Notes: generated by a model not told the origin, from the sequence alone. Counted from the stretch's first letter, positions 1-16,878 are shown. The stretch: DNA of 64,000 nucleotides from Archangium lipolyticum (GCF_024623785.1 NZ_JANKBZ010000007.1:248001-312000), one strand, 5' to 3'. Numbers and translations: made by a program.

Positions 1-1
1 G

Positions 2-1813
2 AACGAGGCGGTGCTGGAGGGAGCCCGGGGGCTGCGCGAGCTGCTGGCCCGCTCGCCCCTGAACGCGACCCCGAAGGCCACCCGCCCCGTGATGGCCGAG
101 GTGTCTCCTGCTCCTCTTGCTCCTCCTGCTCCGGTCAGGCTCCTGGTGGACGCGGCCGTGAAGGCCATTCCCCGCCCCACGAAGGGGTCCTGGTGGGTGG
201 ATGGGAAGCGCGCCCTGTCCAGGAAGACGCGTGCCGAGGTGGACAGGCTGGCCCGTGAGGCCGACGCCTCCGGGGACGGGCAGCTCTACGTCGTGGTGGT
301 GGACAAGGTGCGCAAGCCAGAAGTGCGCGCCTTCGCCAGGCAGCTCTTCGAGCACTGGGACATCGGCCACCCCGGGAAGGGCAACGGCGCGCTCCTCTTC
401 ATCTCGACGAAGGACCGGAAGGCGGAGCTCGTCCTGGGAAGCGCGGTGGATGAACCCGAGGACCTCGCGCGCGGCGACGAGCTCATGACCGGGCGAGTCC
501 TCCCCGCCCTCCAGCGAGGCGATACGAACAAGGCGGCTGTGGAGGGAGTCCAGGGGGGGCGCGAGCTGCTGTCCGCCTCCGCCATCAACCTGCTCAGGCG
601 GCTGCCGCCAGCCCCTCCGGCGCCGGAGCCCGTGAAGGCCACGCCTCCCGCCGTCCCCGAGCCGCCACGGACCGTCACCGTCGAGAGCCCCCCACCACCT
701 CCGGAAGAGGAGTCCTTCCCGTGGTTCACGACGTTGGGCTCGGGCGGAGTGGGGTTGCTCGCGCTGCGGCGGGCGGGGAGGCGCTACTACCCGCCACGCT
801 GCACGAACTGCAAGAAGTGGTGCCAGAAGGTGAAGGACCCCGCGCGCAAGTCACGCCACCTGAACGAGGGGCAGCGGAACGAGGAGCAGCTCGGCTCGGT
901 GAGCTACGACGTCTGGGTGTGCGGGAGCACGGATTGCCAGTTCGACGCCCTCCGGCGCTTCGAGCGGTTCTTCACCCCGCATCGCGAATGCGAGAAGTGC
1001 CACTACGTGACCTCGCAGAAGTTGAGCGAGTCCGATGATGACGCACACCTCGACGGGGGACAGCGGCTCGAGGAGCGGCTCGACTCGGTGAACTACGACG
1101 TCTGGCGGTGCGCGACGTGCGAGGACGTGCGGCTCCAACGCCAGGCGAAGTCCTCCTCCCAGTACCAGGCGTGCGGACAATGCGGCTACGTGACGGTGGG
1201 GACGACGACCCGCACCCTCATCGAGGCCACCTACAACACGACCGGAGAGATGGAGGTGACGCTGACGTGCGAACACTGCTCCCACGCGAGCTCCTCCGTC
1301 CACCAGACGCCGACGAAGCCGCTGCCTCCGGGCGCGCGCCGTTGCCAGCGCTGCCAGTGGGCCAGCGTGTGCCTCGATGAGCGGGCGGACGACGCGTACC
1401 TCGACCCGGGCCAGCGCCGGGAGGAGGCACTGCGCTCGGTGGACTATTCCGTCTGGTGGTGTGAGTCGTGCCGGGACGTGGTCATCGAGCGCGACAGCAA
1501 GTGGCTCACCTCCTACGAGAGCTGCCGGAGCTGCCGCTACGTGACGGCGAGGACGACGAGCGACACGCTCGTCCACGCCGACTACGACCATGGCGGGAAG
1601 GTGAGGGTGACGACGCACTGCGAGCACTGCCACCACGAGCACTCCACCATCCGCCATACCCCCCGGCTCACGAGGCCGTCTCCGTCACGTTCCAGTGACT
1701 CCGGCTCCTCCTCGTCGAGCTCCTCCTCATCGAGCTCCTCGAGTGGGAGTTCCTCGGGCGACAGCTCCTCGGGTGGGCGCTCGTCGGGGAGTGGCTCCAG
1801 CGGGAGCTGGTAG
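2..1813 (+). CDS. TPM-domain protein with zinc-ribbon repeats (5' end outside window)
   Basis: The frame is open to the left edge, so the true start lies upstream; the GTG at 11 has no convincing ribosome binding site. Counting from that GTG, residues about 58-195 form a TPM domain (family PF04536), with the core VVVVDKV, a WDIGHPGKGNGALL stretch and a GVQGGRELL end. The first visible residues (EGARGLRELLARS) resemble that same domain end, so a second TPM domain probably precedes it. After a Pro-rich linker come about ten CxxC/CxxxC pairs arranged as repeated zinc ribbons (CEKCHYVT, CGQCGYVT, CRSCRYVT). The protein ends in a nearly pure Ser/Gly tail closing with GSSGSW, which recalls the Gly-rich ends of other TPM proteins. 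The biochemical role is unknown. TPM proteins are usually envelope-associated, but no membrane segment is visible in this part. Confidence 0.75.
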   Translation, partial: NEAVLEGARGLRELLARSPLNATPKATRPVMAEVSPAPLAPPAPVRLLVDAAVKAIPRPTKGSWWVDGKRALSRKTRAEVDRLAREADASGDGQLYVVVVDKVRKPEVRAFARQLFEHWDIGHPGKGNGALLFISTKDRKAELVLGSAVDEPEDLARGDELMTGRVLPALQRGDTNKAAVEGVQGGRELLSASAINLLRRLPPAPPAPEPVKATPPAVPEPPRTVTVESPPPPPEEESFPWFTTLGSGGVGLLALRRAGRRYYPPRCTNCKKWCQKVKDPARKSRHLNEGQRNEEQLGSVSYDVWVCGSTDCQFDALRRFERFFTPHRECEKCHYVTSQKLSESDDDAHLDGGQRLEERLDSVNYDVWRCATCEDVRLQRQAKSSSQYQACGQCGYVTVGTTTRTLIEATYNTTGEMEVTLTCEHCSHASSSVHQTPTKPLPPGARRCQRCQWASVCLDERADDAYLDPGQRREEALRSVDYSVWWCESCRDVVIERDSKWLTSYESCRSCRYVTARTTSDTLVHADYDHGGKVRVTTHCEHCHHEHSTIRHTPRLTRPSPSRSSDSGSSSSSSSSSSSSSGSSSGDSSSGGRSSGSGSSGSW

Positions 1814-1838
1814 CCCCGGCGGCGCTCGGCCGCCGGGG
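1814..1838. terminator. Bidirectional hairpin between convergent genes
   Basis: A perfect 10-bp stem (1814-1823 with 1829-1838) and a 5-base loop begin right after the stop codon of the TPM gene and lie 16 bases beyond the stop of the convergent DJ-1 gene. There is no T-tract, as is common in very G+C-rich genomes. Its role as a terminator is inferred from position and symmetry. Confidence 0.7.
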
Positions 1839-1853
1839 AGTGCGAGCGCGGGC

Positions 1854-2435
1854 TCAGTGCTGGATGCGCGTGCCCAGCACCTGGAGGAAGCCGGCGATCC
1901 ACTTCGGGTGCGCGGGCCAGGCCGGAGCGGTGACGAGGTTGCCGTCGATGACGGCGTCATCCACGGGGACCTGCACGTAGGTGCCCTTGGCGAGCGTCAC
2001 CTCGGGGCCGCAGGCGGGGTAGGCCGTGCAGCGCTTGCCCTCGAGGACGCCCGCCGCCGCGAGCACCTGGAGCCCGTGGCAGACGGCGGCGATGGGCTTG
2101 CGCGCCTCGGCGAAGTGGCGCACCACCTGGAGGACCTTCGGGTTGAGCCGCAGGTACTCGGGGGCGCGGCCGCCGGGAATCACCAGTCCGTCGTACTGGG
2201 AGGCCTCGATCTCCGCGAAGGTGGCGTTGACGGCGAAGTTGTGGCCCGGCTTCTCGCTGTACGTCTGCGCGCCATCGAAGTCGTGCACCGCGGTGCGCAC
2301 GGTGTCACCGGCCTTCTTGTCCGGGCAGACGGCGTGGACCGTGTGTCCCACGGCCTGAAGGGCCTGGAACGGCACCATCACCTCGTAGTCCTCGACGTAG
2401 TCGCCCACCAGCATCAGCAGCTTCTTGCCAGCCAT
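1854..2435 (-). CDS. DJ-1/PfpI family protein
   Basis: A 193-residue single-domain protein of the DJ-1/PfpI superfamily (class I glutamine amidotransferase fold), the usual length for the family. The nucleophile elbow AVCHG places the reactive cysteine at residue 119 with the histidine next to it. The acidic stretch DYVEDYE near the N-terminus supplies the conserved glutamate, and [16 protein letters not shown] is the typical PfpI segment. Members are annotated as intracellular proteases, glyoxalases or protein deglycases acting on carbonyl stress; the sequence does not decide which. The strong match of all motifs makes the family call secure and the exact substrate unknown. The gene is transcribed toward the TPM gene and shares a hairpin terminator with it. 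Confidence 0.9.
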   Translation of the reverse strand: MAGKKLLMLVGDYVEDYEVMVPFQALQAVGHTVHAVCPDKKAGDTVRTAVHDFDGAQTYSEKPGHNFAVNATFAEIEASQYDGLVIPGGRAPEYLRLNPKVLQVVRHFAEARKPIAAVCHGLQVLAAAGVLEGKRCTAYPACGPEVTLAKGTYVQVPVDDAVIDGNLVTAPAWPAHPKWIAGFLQVLGTRIQH

Positions 2436-2495
2436 ATGGAACCTCCGGGTTGGTGATGCTCACTGGATAGCACAGCGGGCGACCCGGATCGCTCG

Positions 2496-3149
2496 TCAGG
2501 CGCGCGGGAGCGGGGGCAGGTGCTGGAGCAGCCGCCCGAGGTCGGGCTGGATTTCATCCGGAGTGGCGGTGGCGAGCAACGCGGCGTCGTGGTTGCCCCA
2601 GGTGACGCCGTAGGTGCGCAGCCCCGCGGCCCGCCCGGCCTGCATGTCCGCGGTGGTGTCTCCCACCATCCACAGGCCCTCGGCGGCGCCGAGCGCGCCC
2701 AGGGCGCGGTGGATGACGTCCGGCGCGGGCTTGTGGGGGAAGCCATCGGTGCCCTGCACGTAGTCCACCATGGGCATCATCCCGAGCGCCTCGATGAAGC
2801 GCCGCGCCATGTCGGTGCGCTTGGTGGTGGCGATGGCCAGCTTGTAGCCGCGCTCCCGCAGCGTCCGCAGCAGCTCGAGGACGCCGGGGAAGGGGCGCGA
2901 GCGGTTGACGAAGTTGCGCGGGTAGTGCTCGCGGTAGATGGAGCACAGGCGCGTGACATCCTGTCCGGGCGCGAAGTGCTCGAACATCTCCTCCAGGGGG
3001 TGGCCGATGAGCGCGCGCACCTCCGCGTCCGTGGGCGCCGGGAGTCCCAGGCTCGTCAGGCTGTACTTGAAGCTGGCGATGATGTCCGGCAGCGAGTCCA
3101 CCAACGTGCCGTCGAGGTCGAAGACGATCGTCTTGTGCATGCGCGTCAT
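2496..3149 (-). CDS. HAD-superfamily phosphatase, phosphoglycolate phosphatase-like
   Basis: A 217-residue HAD hydrolase. Motif I is FDLDGTLVDS, with the nucleophile Asp11 and acid/base Asp13. Motif II is the Thr in ATTKRT, motif III the Lys in FPHKPAPDVI, and motif IV is MVGDTTADM. The helical cap between motifs I and II has the size seen in phosphoglycolate phosphatase (Gph) and pyrophosphatase PpaX types, so a small phosphorylated metabolite is the likely substrate. Two start codons are possible, ATG at 3149 and an in-frame ATG three codons later. The gene is divergent from the membrane glycosyltransferase at 3180 with only about 30 bases between the start codons, so the two promoters must overlap the neighbouring coding regions or each other. 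Confidence 0.9.
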   Translation of the reverse strand: MTRMHKTIVFDLDGTLVDSLPDIIASFKYSLTSLGLPAPTDAEVRALIGHPLEEMFEHFAPGQDVTRLCSIYREHYPRNFVNRSRPFPGVLELLRTLRERGYKLAIATTKRTDMARRFIEALGMMPMVDYVQGTDGFPHKPAPDVIHRALGALGAAEGLWMVGDTTADMQAGRAAGLRTYGVTWGNHDAALLATATPDEIQPDLGRLLQHLPPLPRA

Positions 3150-3179
3150 GGTTGGGGACCTGTGTTATCAGCGCCGGCC

Positions 3180-4304
3180 ATGTCGTCCAACCGCATCCTG
3201 GCCCTCGTGCTCCTGCTCCTCGCCGTCCTGGCGGCCACGTGGCAGCGCGCGCGGGCCGTGGAGCGGCTGCCCCCGGACTTCGACGAGGTCATCTACCTGC
3301 CCATCGCCTACCGCTACGCGGGGATGCTGTCTGGCGGCCAGTGGAGCGAGGTGGCGGGCTACCGGGAGAACTTCGAGCACCCACCGCTGGTGAAGCTCCT
3401 GTTCGCCTCGGAGCTGCTGGCGGCCGGTACTCCCGAGCCCGACTGGAAGACGGTGCGCGTGGGGCGGCCCATTCCGGAGCCCGCCCGGCCCACCTTCCGG
3501 CTGACGCGCTGGCTGTCCGGAGTCACCGGAATCCTTCAGGTCGCGCTCACGGGTCTGGTCCACCCGGTGGGGGCGCTGCTGCTGGCGTTCGACTCCTACC
3601 ACGCGAAGTACACCTCCCAGGCCTACCTGGAGGGAGTGCCCGGCCTCTTCGCCATCCTCGCGGTGCTGGCTTTCGAGCGCGCCCGCCGGGGGCACGCGGT
3701 GCCGGGTCGGGAGTCACCCTTCCGTGACGGACCGCTCGCGCTCTCGGGGGTGCTGCTCGGGCTCGCGGCGGCCGGCAAGTACCCGTACGCCATGGTGGTC
3801 GGGTTGGCGTTCCTTCCGTTCCTGGTCCGGGAGGGACGGGCACGGGGCAGGGTCTGGGCCGCCTTCGCCCTGCCGGCCCTGGCCACGTTCCTGCTCGCGC
3901 AACCGGCCCTCTGGCCGAACCCTCCGGTGCGGCTCTGGGAGTCCCTCACGTTCCACTGGCACTACTCGCGCGGTGAGCACGTGGTGCGCTCCGCGCTGCC
4001 CTGGTACCAGCCGCTCTACCACCTGACGCACGCGACCCCCACGCAGTGGCACGCGGGCGTCTTCGCCACCGGGGCGACGCAGTGGGTGCTGCTGCCCCTG
4101 GCCGTCATCGGGGCGCGTGCCACGCTGCGCCAGCGCCCTGTCTGGGCCGCCTGGGCCGGGGTGGGCCTGGTGTTCCTGGTGCTCTGGCCCACCAAATGGG
4201 CCCAGTACCTGCTGCTCGTCCTGCCCCCACTCTCCGTCTGTGCGGGCATGGGCGTGAGTACCCTCTACGGGCTCGTCGGGCCGGGTGCCCGGCGCCCGGG
4301 TTGA
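3180..4304 (+). CDS. Membrane glycosyltransferase of the ArnT/PMT (GT-C) type
   Basis: A 374-residue multi-pass membrane protein. An N-terminal signal-anchor segment ([16 protein letters not shown]) is followed by a first external loop carrying DFDE and then [12 protein letters not shown]. Acidic residues after the first helix and an HPPL motif are hallmarks of GT-C enzymes that use polyprenyl-phosphate sugars (dolichyl-P-mannose protein mannosyltransferase, ArnT). About seven further hydrophobic segments follow. It probably transfers a sugar from a lipid-linked donor to an acceptor outside the cytoplasmic membrane; the sugar and acceptor cannot be read from the sequence. It is shorter than ArnT (about 550 residues), lacking a large periplasmic C-terminal domain. 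The ATG at 3180 was chosen because the frame upstream is an antisense shadow of the HAD gene. Confidence 0.8.
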   Translation: MSSNRILALVLLLLAVLAATWQRARAVERLPPDFDEVIYLPIAYRYAGMLSGGQWSEVAGYRENFEHPPLVKLLFASELLAAGTPEPDWKTVRVGRPIPEPARPTFRLTRWLSGVTGILQVALTGLVHPVGALLLAFDSYHAKYTSQAYLEGVPGLFAILAVLAFERARRGHAVPGRESPFRDGPLALSGVLLGLAAAGKYPYAMVVGLAFLPFLVREGRARGRVWAAFALPALATFLLAQPALWPNPPVRLWESLTFHWHYSRGEHVVRSALPWYQPLYHLTHATPTQWHAGVFATGATQWVLLPLAVIGARATLRQRPVWAAWAGVGLVFLVLWPTKWAQYLLLVLPPLSVCAGMGVSTLYGLVGPGARRPG

Positions 4305-4372
4305 CGGGGGCCCCGGCGCTTTTTCGGACACCGGGCATTTGCATCGCGCCATCCCCAGCGGTTAGGGGAGGG

Positions 4373-6307
4373 ATGGGCACACCCATGGCCACACACTCCC
4401 GCTACTCGCACCCGTTCCTTCCCGTCACCCGCGCCGACATGCAGGCCCGGGGTTGGGAGCAGCTCGACATCATCATCGTCTCCGGGGACGCGTACGTGGA
4501 CCATCCCGCGTTCGGCCCGGTGCTCATTGCCCGCTTCCTCGAGGGCCGTGGCTTCAAGGTGGGCATCATCGCCCAGCCGGACTGGCACTCGGCCGAGCCC
4601 TTCAAGGCCCTCGGCAAGCCGAGGCTCTTCTTCGGGGTGGCCGCCGGCAACCTCGACTCGATGCTCAACCGGCTCACCGCGCAGAAGAAGAACCGCTCGG
4701 AGGACCAGTACAGCCCGGGCGGGCGCACCAACTGCCGGCCGGACCGCGCCACCATCGTCTACGCCCAGCGCTGCCGCGAGGCGTACCCGGACGTGCCCAT
4801 CGTCCTCGGGGGCATCGAGGCCTCGCTGCGGCGCATCGCGCACTACGACTACTGGAGCGACAAGGTGCGCCGCTCCATCCTCATGGACGCCAAGGCGGAC
4901 CTGCTCGTCTTCGGCATGGGGGAGCGCCCCGTCTGGGAGATCGCCGACCGCATGCGCCGGGGCGAGAAGGTGGAGGACATCCGAGACGTGCGCGGCACCG
5001 CGTACATCATCAACGACGCGGAGATGAAGGCGCACGAGGCGGACCCGGCGAAGCGGGCCGCGGACCGCAAGGTGGTGGTGTTGCCCTCGTACGAGGAGGT
5101 GGTGGAGGACAAGCTGGCCTTCGCCCGCATGTCGCGCGACTTCCAGATGGAGACCAACCCCGGCAACGGGCGGCCCCTGGCGCAGCGGCACGGCAACCGC
5201 GCCGTCTACTTCAACCCGCCGGCGCAGCCGCTGGATGACGGCGAGGCGCGCAGCGACACGGTGGCCATGGACGAGCTGTACGACCTGTCCTTCAACCGTG
5301 TCCCGCACCCCATGTACAAGGAGCGCATCCCGGCCTACGAGACGGTGAAGCACTCCATCGTGCTGATGCGCGGGTGCTTCGGCGGCTGCTCCTTCTGCTC
5401 CATCACCGAGCACGAGGGCCGCGTCATCCAGAGCCGCAGCGCGGAGAGCGTGTTGCGCGAGGTGCGGGCCCTGCGGCGCATGGGGGACTTCCGCGGCACC
5501 ATCACGGACCTCGGTGGCCCCACGGCCAACATGTACAAGCTCAAGTGCAAGAGCCCGGACATCGAGAGCAAGTGCCGCAAGCTCTCGTGCGTGCACCCCG
5601 GCGTTTGCGAGAACCTCCAGACGGACCACGGGCCGCTCATCGACCTGATGAAGCAGGTGCGCGAGGAGCCGGGCGTCAAGCACGTCTTCATCGCCAGCGG
5701 TGTGCGCTACGACCTGGCCGAGCGCTCGCCCGAGTACGTGAAGGAGCTCGCCGCGCACCACGTGGGCGGTCAGCTCTCGGTGGCGCCCGAGCACGTGTCG
5801 CCCCGGGTGCTGGAGAAGATGAAGAAGCCCGGCATCGAGAGCTTCGAGCGCTTCCAGAACATGTTCGCCTGTGCCAGCGAGGAGGCCGGCAAGGAGCAGT
5901 ACGACATCCCGTACTTCATCAGCGGCCACCCGGGTTCCACACTCGAGGACATGGTGGAGCTGGCGCTGTGGCTGAAGAAGAACGGCAAGCGCCCGCGCCA
6001 GGTGCAGGATTTCATCCCCACGCCCATGGCGATGGCCACGGCCATGTACTACTCGGGGTACGACCCCTTGAAGATGGAGCCCGTCTATACGGCCAAGGGG
6101 TTGAGGGAGAAGCGGCTGCAGAAGGCGCTGCTGCTCTACTGGAACCCCGAGCACTGGCCGCTGGCGCGCGAGGCGTTGACGCTGGCGGGCCGGGAGGATC
6201 TCATCGGCCGAGGGCCGCAGGCGCTGGTGCCTCCGGAGACCGCCGCCGAGGCCTCACGCCGCAAGCAGACCGAGGCCCGCGAGCGCCCAGAGCGCCGGAC
6301 GCGCTGA
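4373..6307 (+). CDS. ygiQ: YgiQ family radical SAM protein
   Basis: A 644-residue protein closely matching the YgiQ family from end to end. The N-terminal UPF0313 region reads [17 protein letters not shown] and VGIIAQPDW, followed by [20 protein letters not shown]. The radical SAM core carries CFGGCSFC, with Cys335, Cys339 and Cys342 (C-x3-C-x2-C) expected to bind the catalytic [4Fe-4S] cluster. Further conserved cysteines ([19 protein letters not shown]) lie downstream. The reaction performed by YgiQ is not established. Two ATGs, 4373 and 4385, share a purine-rich region at about 4364-4372; spacing favours the second, so the start is uncertain by four codons. A short Arg/Glu-rich tail after residue 620 is variable in the family. 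Confidence 0.93.
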   Translation: MGTPMATHSRYSHPFLPVTRADMQARGWEQLDIIIVSGDAYVDHPAFGPVLIARFLEGRGFKVGIIAQPDWHSAEPFKALGKPRLFFGVAAGNLDSMLNRLTAQKKNRSEDQYSPGGRTNCRPDRATIVYAQRCREAYPDVPIVLGGIEASLRRIAHYDYWSDKVRRSILMDAKADLLVFGMGERPVWEIADRMRRGEKVEDIRDVRGTAYIINDAEMKAHEADPAKRAADRKVVVLPSYEEVVEDKLAFARMSRDFQMETNPGNGRPLAQRHGNRAVYFNPPAQPLDDGEARSDTVAMDELYDLSFNRVPHPMYKERIPAYETVKHSIVLMRGCFGGCSFCSITEHEGRVIQSRSAESVLREVRALRRMGDFRGTITDLGGPTANMYKLKCKSPDIESKCRKLSCVHPGVCENLQTDHGPLIDLMKQVREEPGVKHVFIASGVRYDLAERSPEYVKELAAHHVGGQLSVAPEHVSPRVLEKMKKPGIESFERFQNMFACASEEAGKEQYDIPYFISGHPGSTLEDMVELALWLKKNGKRPRQVQDFIPTPMAMATAMYYSGYDPLKMEPVYTAKGLREKRLQKALLLYWNPEHWPLAREALTLAGREDLIGRGPQALVPPETAAEASRRKQTEARERPERRTR

Positions 6308-6395
6308 GGGGCGCCTGGTCCCTCGCCCGCCTGTCCTCCGGACACCTGGACTGGAGGCCCAGGCGGTTACCGCGGCGCATCACCACCTTGGGGGA

Positions 6396-6845
6396 ATGAC
6401 GGACCTCTTCCAGCTCTTCGCGGTGGCCGCGGTGGTGATGGGAATCTCCCAGACCATCGCCAAGGAGCGCATCTTCGCGCCCCTGCGTGAGCGTCTGGGC
6501 GGCAAGGAGACGTGGTTCGGCTACCTGGTCTCCTGCCCCTACTGCGTCTCGCACTATGTGGCCTTCGTCCTGGTCCCGATCACGGGCACCTATCCCATCC
6601 GCGTGGTGGTGGGGGGCTGGCTGGGGAGCGTGCTGAGCTGGTTCCTCTCCTCCATCTTCGTCGCCGTCATCGCGGCCTTCTTCCGGGTGCTCTTCTGGTT
6701 CGTGGACGAGTCTCAGGGCCTGGTGCGCAGGCGCCAGCGGACGGAGGAGGAGGAGATCGCCACCAAGCGCGTCATTCGCAAGCAGGTGGAGCAGCAGCTT
6801 CCTCCCGAGGAGCGCACCGGACCCACGCCACCGGTCCCGCACTGA
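6396..6845 (+). CDS. Small membrane protein, DUF1360-like
   Basis: A 149-residue protein with an N-terminal hydrophobic helix, the sequence SCPYCVSHY (a CxxC pair inside or next to a membrane segment), two further hydrophobic segments (VVVGGWLGSVLSWFLSSIF and VAVIAAFFRVLFWFV) and a charged cytoplasmic tail rich in Arg and Glu. The combination of the N-terminal helix, the IFAPLRERLGG segment and the CPYC motif matches the DUF1360 family of unknown function. It begins 88 bases after the YgiQ-like gene on the same strand, so co-transcription is possible. No enzymatic role can be assigned. Confidence 0.7.
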   Translation: MTDLFQLFAVAAVVMGISQTIAKERIFAPLRERLGGKETWFGYLVSCPYCVSHYVAFVLVPITGTYPIRVVVGGWLGSVLSWFLSSIFVAVIAAFFRVLFWFVDESQGLVRRRQRTEEEEIATKRVIRKQVEQQLPPEERTGPTPPVPH

Positions 6846-6888
6846 GGCGGCGGTTGCCGCCCCGGGAGGTGGCGGTTAGGTCTGCTCC

Positions 6889-7197
6889 ATGTCCTCGCGC
6901 TCCAGGTCCCCGGACACGCCCCTCGCCATCGAAGTGGAAATGCAGTCGGAGAAGGCCTCCGCGCTCCGGCGGGTGGCTTCCCGGCTGGAGGCCCTGCTGG
7001 TGGAACTGGCGGAGACGGAGAAGGCCCTGTGGGGGTTGAGCGGACAGGCGAGGGAGCGCATCGTGGCCCGTCACCGCGAGCTGCGCGCGGAGGCGGAGAA
7101 GCAGCGCTGGTACCTCATCGTCCAGCGCGAGGCCATGGGCCTGCGGCACCACGGCGACATCTACGAGCTGTACCGCCTCCCCGGCCCCGTGGAGTAG
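6889..7197 (+). CDS. Small helical hypothetical protein
   Basis: A 102-residue protein of unrecognised family. After a short polar N-terminus, residues about 15-75 are heptad-like and rich in Ala, Leu, Glu and Arg, predicting a coiled-coil or helical hairpin. The end is more mixed (RHHGDIYELYRLPGPVE). It has no signal peptide or membrane segment. It follows the DUF1360-like gene by 43 bases on the same strand and stops 10 bases before the stop of the convergent cheR gene. Codon use is like its neighbours, which supports a real gene. Confidence 0.6.
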   Translation: MSSRSRSPDTPLAIEVEMQSEKASALRRVASRLEALLVELAETEKALWGLSGQARERIVARHRELRAEAEKQRWYLIVQREAMGLRHHGDIYELYRLPGPVE

Positions 7198-7207
7198 GGC
7201 AGGGGGC

Positions 7208-8062
7208 TCAGGCGCGGCGCCGGTACAGGCGCTCCTGGGCATCCACCTCGTCGTAGTCGTTCTCCAGCACCGTGTGGCGCAGCGTCTCGCCGCGCCCCAG
7301 GGCGAGGATGCCGAAGCGCCGCAGGGACTGGTGCAGCAGCCGGTGCACGCGCTCCTGCAGCTGCGTGCCGAAGTAGATGAGCACGTTGCGGCACAGGACG
7401 ACGTTGAACTCGTTGAAGGTGCCGTCGCTCACCAGGTTGTGCTGCGCGAAGACGATGTTCTTGCGCAGCGGGGCCTTGAAAATGGCGTGGTCGTAGTTGG
7501 CCGTGTAGTAGTCGCTGAAGGCCGCCGAGCCCCCGGCCCGCAGGTAGTTGGCGGTGTACTCGCGCATGTGCTCCAGCGGGAAGATGCCCGACTTGGCCCG
7601 CTCCACCACGGACGCGTTCATGTCCGTGGCGTAGATGCGGCTGCGCTCGTACAGGCCCGCCTCCATGAGGAGGATGGCCAGTGAGTACACCTCTTCCCCC
7701 GTCGAGCACCCCGCGTGCCAGATGCGCACGAAGGGGGCCGAGAAGAGGTGCGGCACCACCTTCTCCCGGAAGGCCGCGAAGAAGCTCGGGTCGCGGAACA
7801 TGGTGGTGGTGTTCACCGACAGGTGCTGCAGCAACAACTCCATCTTCGAGGAGTCGTGCAGCACCTGCGCCTGAAGCGCGGAGATGGTCTCCAGCTTCTG
7901 GGCGTGCACCATGTTCCACACCCGCCGCTTCAGGGACGCACGGGCGTAACCACGGAAGTCCAGTCCGTAGCGCCGCATGATCCCCTCGAGGAGCAGATCC
8001 AACTCGATCTCCTCGAGGGTCACCTCGCCCACCATCACCTCACGCGCCGCGCTCTCGCTCAT
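7208..8062 (-). CDS. cheR: CheR-type protein-glutamate O-methyltransferase
   Basis: A 284-residue CheR family enzyme that uses S-adenosylmethionine to methylate glutamate side chains of chemoreceptors or related coiled-coil proteins. The N-terminal helical domain (GLDFRGYARASLKRRV) and the linker with the typical TTMFRDPSFF are followed by the Rossmann domain motifs IWHAGCSTGEEVYSLA, IYATDMN and VLCRNVLIYF. It is the last gene of a minus-strand operon, 51 bases after the poly-HAMP kinase. Neither a chemoreceptor nor CheB is present here, so its natural substrate may be the neighbouring kinase; that is inference. Confidence 0.92.
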   Translation of the reverse strand: MSESAAREVMVGEVTLEEIELDLLLEGIMRRYGLDFRGYARASLKRRVWNMVHAQKLETISALQAQVLHDSSKMELLLQHLSVNTTTMFRDPSFFAAFREKVVPHLFSAPFVRIWHAGCSTGEEVYSLAILLMEAGLYERSRIYATDMNASVVERAKSGIFPLEHMREYTANYLRAGGSAAFSDYYTANYDHAIFKAPLRKNIVFAQHNLVSDGTFNEFNVVLCRNVLIYFGTQLQERVHRLLHQSLRRFGILALGRGETLRHTVLENDYDEVDAQERLYRRRA

Positions 8063-8113
8063 CGTCCGTGACCCGTTGTTGCGTGCCCCGTTGGTGGATG
8101 AACCGCGGGTGCA

Positions 8114-14527
<6,414 letters not shown>

Positions 14528-14637
14528 GGTGTGGGGCGTCTCCTGTGCTGCGACTGCGGGTCCGCGAGAGGGATCTCACCCGGGAGGAGGGCGAGGGGCC
14601 TGTCCGCGGTAGGGGGTTGAGAGCGGTGGGTCGGCCG

Positions 14638-16878
14638 TCAGGCCGCTGTACAGAGCTTCTTCAAGACTTGTGACAGATCATCCGAGGACACGGGCTTGAC
14701 GAGGTGGGCGTCGAAGCCGGCCTCGAGCGCGCGTTTGCGGTCCTCGGGGTGGCCGTAGCCGGTGAGGGCCACGAGCCGGGTGGTGGAGCCGCCGGCCGAG
14801 GCGCGGACGAGCTCCGCCACCTTGTAGCCGTCCAGCTCCGGCAGCCCGATGTCCACCAGGGCCACCTGGGGGTGCTGGGAGAGGACCATGTCCACCGCCG
14901 AGCGCCCGTCGCTGGCCTCCTCCACGCGGTGCCCGTGGAGCTCCAGCAGATCCTTCAGCGTCTCGCGGATGTCCGGGTTGTCCTCCACCAGGAGGATGTG
15001 GAGCGGCTGCAGCTTGTTGAGGGAGGCGGCCGCCTTCACCATGTTCGGCAGGGAGAGCGCGGCGGGGACCTCGGGAGGCAGGGGGAGGCGGACGGTGAAC
15101 TCGCTGCCCTTGGAAGGCCCCTCGCTGCGGGCGCTCACGCTGCCGCCGTGCATCTCCACCAGGCTGCGCACCAGGGTGAGACCCAGGCCGAGTCCGCCCT
15201 GGGCCCGGTCGCTGCCCGGATCCACCTGGACGAAGAGCTCGAAGACGCGGTGGAGCATCTCCGGCTTCAGGCCGATGCCGTTGTCGCGCACGCTCAGCAT
15301 CAGCTCTTCGCCCTGGCGCTCGGCGCGCAGGTGGATCTGCCCGCCAGAGGGGGTGTACTTGGCCGCGTTGTGCAGCAGGTTGGCCACCACCTGCGTCATG
15401 CGGGTGGGGTCCACGTTCAGCATCACCTGCTCGGGTGGCAGGGAGACGCTCAGCTCGTGATGGCGCTGGGTGATGATGGGCTCGCAGGCCTGGACCGCGC
15501 CCTCCACCAGATCCGTCAGCGACACGGGGAGGGGCTTGAGCTCCACCTTCCCGCGGGTGATGCGGCTGACGTCCAGCAGGTCATCCACCAGCCGCGTCAT
15601 GTGCGCCACCTGGCGATCCGCGCTGGAGATGGCCCGCTGGATGATGTCGTCCTGCCACATGCGCATCCGGAAGACCTCGAGCGCGTGGCGCACGGGGGCC
15701 AGGGGGTTGCGCAGCTCGTGGGCCAGCATGGCGAGGAACTCGTCCTTGCGGCGGTCCGCGTCGCGCAGCGCGCCGATGAGCCGCTCGCGCTCGAGCGCCA
15801 CGGCCACCTGATCGCACACGCCCTGCATGAGGGACAGCTCGTCCGGGGAGAAGACGCGCATGGAGCGCGTGCCGAAGGCCAGCGTGCCCAGCACGCGTCC
15901 CTGGCTGATCAGCGGGTAGCACGCGATCGCGGCCAGCCCCAGCTCCGGCGCGGCGTCCGGCACGGGTCCATTGGCGGCGGCGCCACCGTCGAGCACCCAG
16001 CGCTTGTTCTCCGCGACCACCCGGCCCGCGACGCCCTGTCCGGGCTCCAGGTACTCCATCCGCGGGAGCATGGCCGACGGAATGCCCGCGTGCGTCGCGA
16101 GCGAAAGCGCGCCAGGGCCCTCCTGGACGAGGTAGCCCAGGCACACCTCGAGCCCCATGTGGGCCGTGAGCTGGCCGTGGACGCCATCGAGCAGGGCGCG
16201 CCCGTCGGTGCCCTTCAGCAGGCGGCTGGCGGTGTCCGCCAGCAGCCGCAGCCGCGCGTTGCTCTCGTGCAGTGCCGACTGGGCCTGTTCCTTCTCCTGG
16301 ACCAGCCGCGCCAGCTCCTGGGCACGCTGCTCGCGGGCCTCGGACACCTTGCGCTCGCGCTCCACTTCCTGCTCCAGCAGGGAGCGCTCGTACTGCGAGC
16401 GGGCCTCGGCCAGTTGCCGCTCATGCTCGCGGTTCTCCGCCTGCCGCAGCAGCTCCGCCTGCCGCCGCACCTCCTCCTTCTTGCGGTGCAGGTCCAGGAA
16501 CACACCCACCTTCGTCCGCAGCACCTCCGGGACGATGGGCTTGAAGAGGTAGTCCACCGCGCCCAGCTCGTAGCCGCGCGTGACGTTCACCTCGCTGCGG
16601 GTGTTGGCGGTGATGAAGATGATGGGGATGTGCCGCGTGCGCTCACGCATGCGGATGAGACTGGCGGTCTCATATCCATCCATCCCCGGCATCTGCACAT
16701 CCAGGAGGATGAGGGCGAAGTCGCGATCCAACAGCAGGCGCAGGGCCTCGTCTCCGGACGAGGCGGTGACGACGTTGGCACCCAGGTCCGCCATCAGCAC
16801 CTCCAGGGAGCGGAGGTTGGCTGGGGTGTCATCAACGGTGAGCACGTCGACGCGCGGGAGCGCTGTAGGGGAAGACAT
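14638..16878 (-). CDS. Hybrid histidine kinase, REC-coiled coil-GAF-HisKA-HATPase-REC
   Basis: A 746-residue soluble signalling protein. The N-terminal receiver ([10 protein letters not shown], acceptor Asp in [11 protein letters not shown], Lys in FKPI) is followed by a long charged coiled coil (about 130-210), a GAF domain (about 215-370), a HisKA domain with LAHELRNPL (His387), a HATPase domain ([16 protein letters not shown]) and a C-terminal receiver ([23 protein letters not shown]). A receiver at each end suggests that it is phosphorylated by, or phosphorylates, another kinase in a relay. It is the first gene of the minus-strand operon, 110 bases before the poly-HAMP kinase. The 271 bases upstream (16879-17149) must hold the operon promoter; I could not assign a sigma-factor class to it. 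Confidence 0.93.
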   Translation of the reverse strand: MSSPTALPRVDVLTVDDTPANLRSLEVLMADLGANVVTASSGDEALRLLLDRDFALILLDVQMPGMDGYETASLIRMRERTRHIPIIFITANTRSEVNVTRGYELGAVDYLFKPIVPEVLRTKVGVFLDLHRKKEEVRRQAELLRQAENREHERQLAEARSQYERSLLEQEVERERKVSEAREQRAQELARLVQEKEQAQSALHESNARLRLLADTASRLLKGTDGRALLDGVHGQLTAHMGLEVCLGYLVQEGPGALSLATHAGIPSAMLPRMEYLEPGQGVAGRVVAENKRWVLDGGAAANGPVPDAAPELGLAAIACYPLISQGRVLGTLAFGTRSMRVFSPDELSLMQGVCDQVAVALERERLIGALRDADRRKDEFLAMLAHELRNPLAPVRHALEVFRMRMWQDDIIQRAISSADRQVAHMTRLVDDLLDVSRITRGKVELKPLPVSLTDLVEGAVQACEPIITQRHHELSVSLPPEQVMLNVDPTRMTQVVANLLHNAAKYTPSGGQIHLRAERQGEELMLSVRDNGIGLKPEMLHRVFELFVQVDPGSDRAQGGLGLGLTLVRSLVEMHGGSVSARSEGPSKGSEFTVRLPLPPEVPAALSLPNMVKAAASLNKLQPLHILLVEDNPDIRETLKDLLELHGHRVEEASDGRSAVDMVLSQHPQVALVDIGLPELDGYKVAELVRASAGGSTTRLVALTGYGHPEDRKRALEAGFDAHLVKPVSSDDLSQVLKKLCTAA

